From Chryseobacterium caseinilyticum (GTDB lineage Bacteria > Bacteroidota > Bacteroidia > Flavobacteriales > Weeksellaceae), in assembly GCF_014837145.1 (NCBI RefSeq), contig NZ_JACYFS010000002.1:124001-188000 (forward strand): a stretch of DNA of 64,000 nt, read 5' to 3'. The position numbers were made by a program, and so were the translations under genes. Positions 59,338-64,000 of the stretch are shown in pieces. Every line of letters begins with the position of its first letter. Position 1 is the first letter of the stretch. The notes beneath the pieces were generated by a model. That model was given only the letters and a program-made list of their open reading frames with translations, did not search any database and was not told the DNA's origin.

Positions 59338-59907
59338 ATGAATAATCTGAACGAAAAAGAAAAAATGCTGAGCGGAGAAATGTATGATGCTACAGACGAA
59401 CTTTTAGTGCAGGAGAGAAATCTCTGCAAAGATCTATGTTTTGAATACAATCAACTTCGGCCATCAAAAATTGAAGAAAGAAAAGCATTAATTAAAAACC
59501 TATTCGGAAGAACTGCAGATAACTTTCATGTAGAACAACCTTTCTACTGCGATTACGGTTACAATATTGAGATTGGCGAGAATTTCTACACCAACGTCAA
59601 CGTCGTGATTATAGACTGTGCAAAAGTCACTTTCGGAGACAACGTTTTTATAGCTCCGAACTGCGGTTTTTACACGGCTGGTCACCCTTTCGATGTGCTA
59701 GAACGCAATAAAGCTCTGGAATATGCCTACCCAATCACCGTCGGAAACAATGTGTGGATTGGTGCTGGCTGCAGCATTCTTCCCGGCGTTACGATTGGTG
59801 ACAATACGGTGATAGGAGCGGGAAGCGTGGTGACAAAAGATATTCCTGCCAATGTTTTGGCAGTGGGAAATCCGTGTAAAGTAATTCGTGAAATTAGGGA
59901 TTTATAA
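59338..59907 (+). CDS. maa: Maltose O-acetyltransferase type sugar acetyltransferase (LacA/Maa)
   Basis: 189 residues, hexapeptide-repeat acetyltransferase. The N-terminal cap (EKEKMLSGEMYDATDELLVQ, ERKALIKNLFGRT) is typical of Maa/NodL. Left-handed beta-helix repeats follow: FYCDYGYNIEIGENFYTNVN, VIIDCAKVTFGDNVFIAPN, the catalytic His in FYTAGHPFDVLERN (about 120), then VGNNVWIGAGCSILPGVTIG and DNTVIGAGSVVTKDIPANVL. It transfers acetyl from acetyl-CoA to a sugar hydroxyl. Confidence 0.93.
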   Translation: MNNLNEKEKMLSGEMYDATDELLVQERNLCKDLCFEYNQLRPSKIEERKALIKNLFGRTADNFHVEQPFYCDYGYNIEIGENFYTNVNVVIIDCAKVTFGDNVFIAPNCGFYTAGHPFDVLERNKALEYAYPITVGNNVWIGAGCSILPGVTIGDNTVIGAGSVVTKDIPANVLAVGNPCKVIREIRDL

Positions 59908-60018
59908 TTCTGTAGTTAGCATTTTTTTTAGTCATGAGATACTTTTATCATATTTAAATGATTTTGTACTATTCACGACTGGTCTTTTAATGAAGATAAT
60001 CACTTTTCAATATAAAAA

Positions 60019-60053
60019 ATAAGACTGCCATCTATGACAGTCTTATTTTATAT
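60019..60053. terminator. Bidirectional terminator between maa and the LRR protein gene
   Basis: AATAAGACTG pairs perfectly with CAGTCTTATT around ten bases, with T-rich DNA after it on the plus strand and A-rich DNA before it (T on minus). Confidence 0.8.
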
Positions 60054-60065
60054 AAATTTTAGAGA

Positions 60066-62564
60066 CTAATTTTTTAGAAATTTATTAGTGATAAACCTGT
60101 CCTTTGTGTAAAGTTTAATCATATAATTTCCTTTTGACAGTTCGGAAACATTGATTGAATCACTGTTAAGACTTTGGGATTTTAGAATTCTTCCTGAAGA
60201 ATCAAAAGTTTCAGCTTTCACTATTTTTTCTTTAGATTTAAAATATAAAATGTCTTTTACCGGATTTGGGTAAATAACTAATTCTAAATCATTTTTAATG
60301 CTTTCGGATGTTCCCAACATGCTTTCAACAGTCGTTGTATATGTATTTGTAATAATCGGATAATTATAATCAAAATAAATATTTGCTGTGTTATTAAAAC
60401 TTTGTCCGGCTGTTAAAGTAGATTTTGTTTTGATTTTAAAGGCTACATAGCCGTCATTCGTTGCATCAGCGAAGGGCAGTTGAATGTTTTCAAAAATAAA
60501 TTCTACCGTATTTGGATTTGTAATTCTTGTTACAAAGCTGTGACTTCCATTCAATGCCTGTAATGTATTGATGTCAAATTTTGATGTGTCGATCACGTCT
60601 TTTACTACAATATTTTGTGCATTTGCCGTTCCGGTATTCTCAAATCTGATTAAATAATGAACGTAATCACCAACTTTAGCCTGAGTAATGGTAGCTCCTT
60701 CCAAACATGTTTTGTCATTCGGATCAAAAGAATTAACAACAGTTTGGTTTAGCGTAAATGTATTGTCTAAAGGGGTTTCGTCGACAGCACCATTGATTTG
60801 AGAAGAGTAACTTAAAATATTTCCTCCCGATAAAGGTGGTGTTTGTGTCGGAGCATTGAGTACAAATGTCAATGTGATTTCTCTACTCTCAAATGGAAGA
60901 AGATTGGCGAAATTCCAGTTTAAAATTCCTGTTGATTGCGAAGCTGGAGCTAGTGTAGAGCTAAGAAAATTCATCAGATTATCATCAAAATTATATACCA
61001 ATGTTCCTGATTGTGTAGTTGTTCCTTTGTTTTTATAAATGATTTTATATTTTGCATTAAAACCTGGAGAAGCTATAGTTGTCGGGATAATAACGACTTC
61101 CAGATCATTATGATTTCCATTGGGAGCGAGACAGAAATTCTGAGTTAAAGGACTTGTTTGTGTAGGAAAATTGGCAGTTATAACACTTGGAGATATTGTC
61201 CAATAAGTTGGATTCTCTGAAATTGGTGTAATAGTATGAGTACCCGAAAGCACAGGGATAGAGTAATTTCCGGAAGCATCTGCAATCATATTTCCCGAAG
61301 TTGATCCGCTGGTTATCGAAAATTTCTGGAAAGGTTTGATAACATCATTGATATCACAGCCATTATTATTTACATCATATTTTGTATTTCCCACCACTTT
61401 ATAAAAAGTACCACCCGGCGTGAAAGAGCAATAAGAATTTAATACAATATTGTTGAGCGAATATGAAGATAAATAATTGCTGATAGCTGTGAAATCATCA
61501 TTATCACAGCAAATATATTTAAGATTCGGGTTATTGTTATTAATATGAAACCAAGAGGTTACATTCAAAACAGTTCCTCCGCTTTTCAGATTAATGTTTT
61601 TTAGAAGTGGATTGTCATAGATCGATATATTCTCTAATAGTGGATTAAGACTTAGATCTAGAGCTGTGAAGTTATTATTAGTTGTCCCAAACAATCTTAG
61701 GTGTGGAAAATTTGAAAGATTTAAAGATGTTAGACTGCAATTATTTACAACAAATGATTCTATGTTTGTACAATTATTTATTGATAATGAAGAAAGTGGA
61801 GTATGAGAAAGAGATATTCCTACCAGACTTTGTAAATTATTCAGTTGAAGATTTGTAAGTGATGCACATGTATTGATTTCTAAATTATATAAATCTGTAC
61901 AACCTGTTAAATTAATATTATTTGTTAATGGACTAAGTGCAATTTTGAGATATTCTAAAGCACTCATATTGCTTAAGTTAAAAGATTGTATATTGGTTTT
62001 AGTGATAAATAATTTTTCAAGATTAGGACAATTAACAACATTAAGACTATTGACTGGTTGAGGCGAATTTTGATTGTCAATCGTAATATTTTTTAATGAA
62101 CTGCTTTGAAAGTCATAATTTATAATATTATTATGCTCTGATGCTATAGTTGTTAAAGATGTGCAACCTGCAATATTTAGAGAGGTTAATTGCGAGTTAT
62201 AATTTACTGTTAATGCAACCAGATTTGTCATAGTACTTAGGTCAACAGTCGAAACGGAAGTACCAAATAGATATAATTCTGATAAATTAGTAAGACTTTT
62301 GATACCTTCTACAGATTGTATGTTTGCTCTGTTTGCATAGTTAAGATCAGATAGTTTTACTACATTATTAGCTTCGCTTTGTTGTATTTGACCATCGTTA
62401 TTTGTATCTATAGCGATATTAATTCCAAATTGATTCTTCGCATAACCATTACTAAAATTTGCTGTTAACAAAAAATTTTTAAAAGCAGCATCAGGAATAT
62501 TCACAATTTGCGCCTGAAATATAGAAAACAGCAATAATAAAATCAGGAAGTAGTTTTTTTTCAT
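60066..62564 (-). CDS. Large secreted leucine-rich-type repeat protein with T9SS sorting domain
   Basis: 832 residues: signal peptide (YFLILLLLFSIFQAQ), an irregular leucine-rich repeat region (about 25-370) of the form 'L-x-x-L-x-I-x-x-C-x-x-L' (SLTNLSELYLFGTSVSTVDL, NNLQSLVGISLSHTPLSSLS), a YDVNNNGCDIND carboxypeptidase-regulatory-like domain (about 395-460), a DUF11/DUF7619-like conserved domain (FDPNDKTCLEGATI, VGDYVHYLIRFENTGTANAQ; about 615-745), then a type A sorting domain (LELVIYPNPVKDILYFKS, INVSELSKGNYMIKLYTKD). Surface-exposed or released; LRR surface proteins often bind host or prey molecules, which is inference here. Confidence 0.87.
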   Translation of the reverse strand: MKKNYFLILLLLFSIFQAQIVNIPDAAFKNFLLTANFSNGYAKNQFGINIAIDTNNDGQIQQSEANNVVKLSDLNYANRANIQSVEGIKSLTNLSELYLFGTSVSTVDLSTMTNLVALTVNYNSQLTSLNIAGCTSLTTIASEHNNIINYDFQSSSLKNITIDNQNSPQPVNSLNVVNCPNLEKLFITKTNIQSFNLSNMSALEYLKIALSPLTNNINLTGCTDLYNLEINTCASLTNLQLNNLQSLVGISLSHTPLSSLSINNCTNIESFVVNNCSLTSLNLSNFPHLRLFGTTNNNFTALDLSLNPLLENISIYDNPLLKNINLKSGGTVLNVTSWFHINNNNPNLKYICCDNDDFTAISNYLSSYSLNNIVLNSYCSFTPGGTFYKVVGNTKYDVNNNGCDINDVIKPFQKFSITSGSTSGNMIADASGNYSIPVLSGTHTITPISENPTYWTISPSVITANFPTQTSPLTQNFCLAPNGNHNDLEVVIIPTTIASPGFNAKYKIIYKNKGTTTQSGTLVYNFDDNLMNFLSSTLAPASQSTGILNWNFANLLPFESREITLTFVLNAPTQTPPLSGGNILSYSSQINGAVDETPLDNTFTLNQTVVNSFDPNDKTCLEGATITQAKVGDYVHYLIRFENTGTANAQNIVVKDVIDTSKFDINTLQALNGSHSFVTRITNPNTVEFIFENIQLPFADATNDGYVAFKIKTKSTLTAGQSFNNTANIYFDYNYPIITNTYTTTVESMLGTSESIKNDLELVIYPNPVKDILYFKSKEKIVKAETFDSSGRILKSQSLNSDSINVSELSKGNYMIKLYTKDRFITNKFLKN

Positions 62565-62726
62565 ATAAATGGTAAATTTTAAATTCTTTACAGTGTGAAA
62601 AACAAAAATATATTATTAAGATTAAATCTCAATGATATATTATGTTAAATTATTAAATAGCATGTATTTATCCAGTTAATTACAGTCTAACTGATAATTT
62701 AGACCTTTATTCTTCGACATTTTATT

Positions 62727-63134
62727 CTAAATATTTTCTGTTTTGAATTTTTTTAATCTATTAATAATTTCCTTAACTAGAATCATTGACAAGATTAAAA
62801 ATGCAATACTTATCAAACTTAGAAAAAAATTAAAGCTTCCTTCCATATCGTCACCAATGATGGTAAGCGAAAAATAAAGAGTTACGCAAGCATTGAAAAC
62901 AAGGGCTGATAAAAGTAAATAGGTGAAAATTAAATTGAATTTCTCATGTTGATTTTTTCTAAATCTCCTCAAAAGAAAAGAATTGAAAACGATATAAATA
63001 AACGTCAAATAGTATTCTATTCCAACTGTAACTTTATGACCACTTGCAAAAAATAGGGTTAATATAAAGAAGAATGCGAAATGTAAAATCGTTCCGTATA
63101 AAATAGAAGCTATTTTTAATTTTTTAACATTCAT
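62727..63134 (-). CDS. Small integral membrane protein of unknown function
   Basis: 135 residues with four probable membrane helices: IASILYGTILHFAFFFILTL, GIEYYLTFIYIVFNSFLL, LIFTYLLLSALVFNACVTLY and FNFFLSLISIAFLILSMILV, joined by short charged loops (LRRFRKNQHEK). No family motif. AT-rich neighbourhood; 27 bases after ligA on the same strand. Confidence 0.7.
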   Translation of the reverse strand: MNVKKLKIASILYGTILHFAFFFILTLFFASGHKVTVGIEYYLTFIYIVFNSFLLRRFRKNQHEKFNLIFTYLLLSALVFNACVTLYFSLTIIGDDMEGSFNFFLSLISIAFLILSMILVKEIINRLKKFKTENI

Positions 63135-63161
63135 TTCATCTTATTTTATACAATTAGAGTA

Positions 63162-64000
63162 CTATCCAATCAAATCCAAAAACTGCTGCTCATCCAGAAT
63201 CTCGATCGTCCCGATGTCCTGCGCTTTCTTCAGTTTGCTTCCCGCTTTTTCACCAACAACCAGATAATTCAGATTTTTAGAAACCGCAGAAATATTCTTT
63301 CCGCCGTGTTTTTCTACCATTTCTTCCGCAGATTCTCTGGTAAATAATGATAATTTTCCGGTAAAGAGAAAAGTTTTTCCTTCTAAAGCGTTGGATAAAA
63401 CTTCATTTGTATTTTCGCCTTTTTCCAGCTGAACCCCGTAAGATTTTAACCGTTCCAACATCAAAATGTTTTCAGGATTATTGAAAAAATCAACGATGCT
63501 CACCGCGATTTTCATCCCGATATCTTCCACCTGACAGAGTTCTTCTGCAGTCGCTTTTTTCAAATCGTCAATCGTGTTGAAATTCTTAACCAATTTCTTG
63601 GCAACCGTTTCACCAACGTGTTTGATGCCGATTCCAAACAATACTTTTTCAAAAGGAATTTCTTTAGATTTTTCGATTCCGTCAATGATATTCTGAGCCG
63701 ATTTTTCAGCCATTCTTTCCAGAGGCAGAATCTGTTCTTTCGTTAAAGCATAAAAATCTGCAGGATTTTCAATCAGTCTTTCTTTGTATAACTGCTCGAT
63801 GGTCTCACTTCCCAAATTGTCAATATTCAAAGCTTTCCTCGAAACATAATGAATCATTCTTCCTACAACCTGAGGCGGACAGTGCAAATCATTCGGGCAA
63901 AAATGAATCGCCTGGTCTTCCAGTTTTATCAGTTCAGTTCCGCATTCCGGACAGTTTTTGATGTACTCGATTTCTTTGCTGTCAGAAGTTCTTTTCTCTT
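63162..64000 (-). CDS. ligA: NAD-dependent DNA ligase LigA, C-terminal part (5' end outside the window)
   Basis: The last 279 codons of LigA, open to the window edge. Parts seen in order: the four-Cys zinc finger (NCPECGTELIKLEDQ, then AIHFCPNDLHCPPQVV), the helix-hairpin-helix region (ALNIDNLGSETIEQLYKERL, LFGIGIKHVGETVAKKLVKN, QVEDIGMKIAVSIVDFF) and a BRCT domain (LEGKTFLFTGKLSLFTRESA, EKHGGKNISAVSKNLNYLVV) to the end. The nucleotidyl-transferase part with the active-site Lys lies outside. Function: joining of nicks in replication and repair. Confidence 0.95.
   Translation of the reverse strand, partial: EKRTSDSKEIEYIKNCPECGTELIKLEDQAIHFCPNDLHCPPQVVGRMIHYVSRKALNIDNLGSETIEQLYKERLIENPADFYALTKEQILPLERMAEKSAQNIIDGIEKSKEIPFEKVLFGIGIKHVGETVAKKLVKNFNTIDDLKKATAEELCQVEDIGMKIAVSIVDFFNNPENILMLERLKSYGVQLEKGENTNEVLSNALEGKTFLFTGKLSLFTRESAEEMVEKHGGKNISAVSKNLNYLVVGEKAGSKLKKAQDIGTIEILDEQQFLDLIG

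Overview
The window is chromosomal DNA of a flavobacterium, most likely Chryseobacterium or a close relative. The signs are: promoters of the Bacteroidota type (TAnnTTTG at -7) ahead of several genes; starts without Shine-Dalgarno sequences in A/T-rich leaders; type IX secretion C-terminal sorting domains; a DPP11-type S46 peptidase; and a type VI secretion system of the Bacteroidota subtype (T6SSiii: TssO, TssR, TssD/Hcp). No rRNA, tRNA, CRISPR array or insertion sequence was recognised.

Layout. (1) 1-2.6 kb, minus strand: 3' part of mpl (murein tripeptide ligase, apparent TTG start), a lipoprotein, a PlsC-type acyltransferase and a Nudix hydrolase. (2) 2.6-9.4 kb: a curli (functional amyloid) locus. 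It holds a long curlin-repeat subunit, a small curlin-like protein, a CsgH-CsgE fusion, CsgF, CsgG with a long C-terminal extension and a propeller lipoprotein. A convergent LuxR-type regulator with a degenerate receiver domain resembles CsgD in type. (3) 9.8-12.1 kb: RNase G, a tiny basic protein with an apparent frameshift, and HU. (4) 12.2-30.4 kb: a T6SSiii locus with a LuxR-type regulator whose phospho-Asp is Glu, TssO-like membrane proteins, a PKD protein, TssR, a PAAR-like spike, a two-enzyme peptidoglycan-cleaving effector, lipoproteins that are probably immunity proteins, two nearly identical Hcp genes with a shared operator architecture, VgrG and likely adaptors. (5) 30.4-43.5 kb: an AT-rich toxin/immunity cassette array. 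It begins with an intact PAAR-like/Tox-REase-5 effector and its immunity genes. After it come displaced or decayed toxin C-termini (a second Tox-REase-5, a MafB19-like deaminase, a PD-(D/E)XK-like nuclease, a GH-E type HNH nuclease, Hint fragments), each close to intact or broken immunity genes, plus a duplicated 1.4 kb segment and a VgrG scrap. (6) 43.6-64 kb: housekeeping and ordinary genes: polA, a Fic protein, an Imm22-like protein, an M16 peptidase, T9SS cargo proteins, a GNAT plus polysaccharide deacetylase pair, DPP11, a Crp-type regulator, MgtC, a sugar acetyltransferase and the 3' part of ligA.

How it works together. Region 4 supplies membrane-complex parts, tube (Hcp), spike (VgrG, PAAR-like) and effectors, but the sheath, baseplate and ClpV genes are not in this window. 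Region 5 looks like a reservoir: the live effector has a conserved PAAR and linker front end, and downstream lie silent C-terminal modules still carrying the conserved linker sequence, so recombination could swap the toxin tip while the old immunity genes remain as a protection repertoire. All family names come from reading motifs; no database search was possible.
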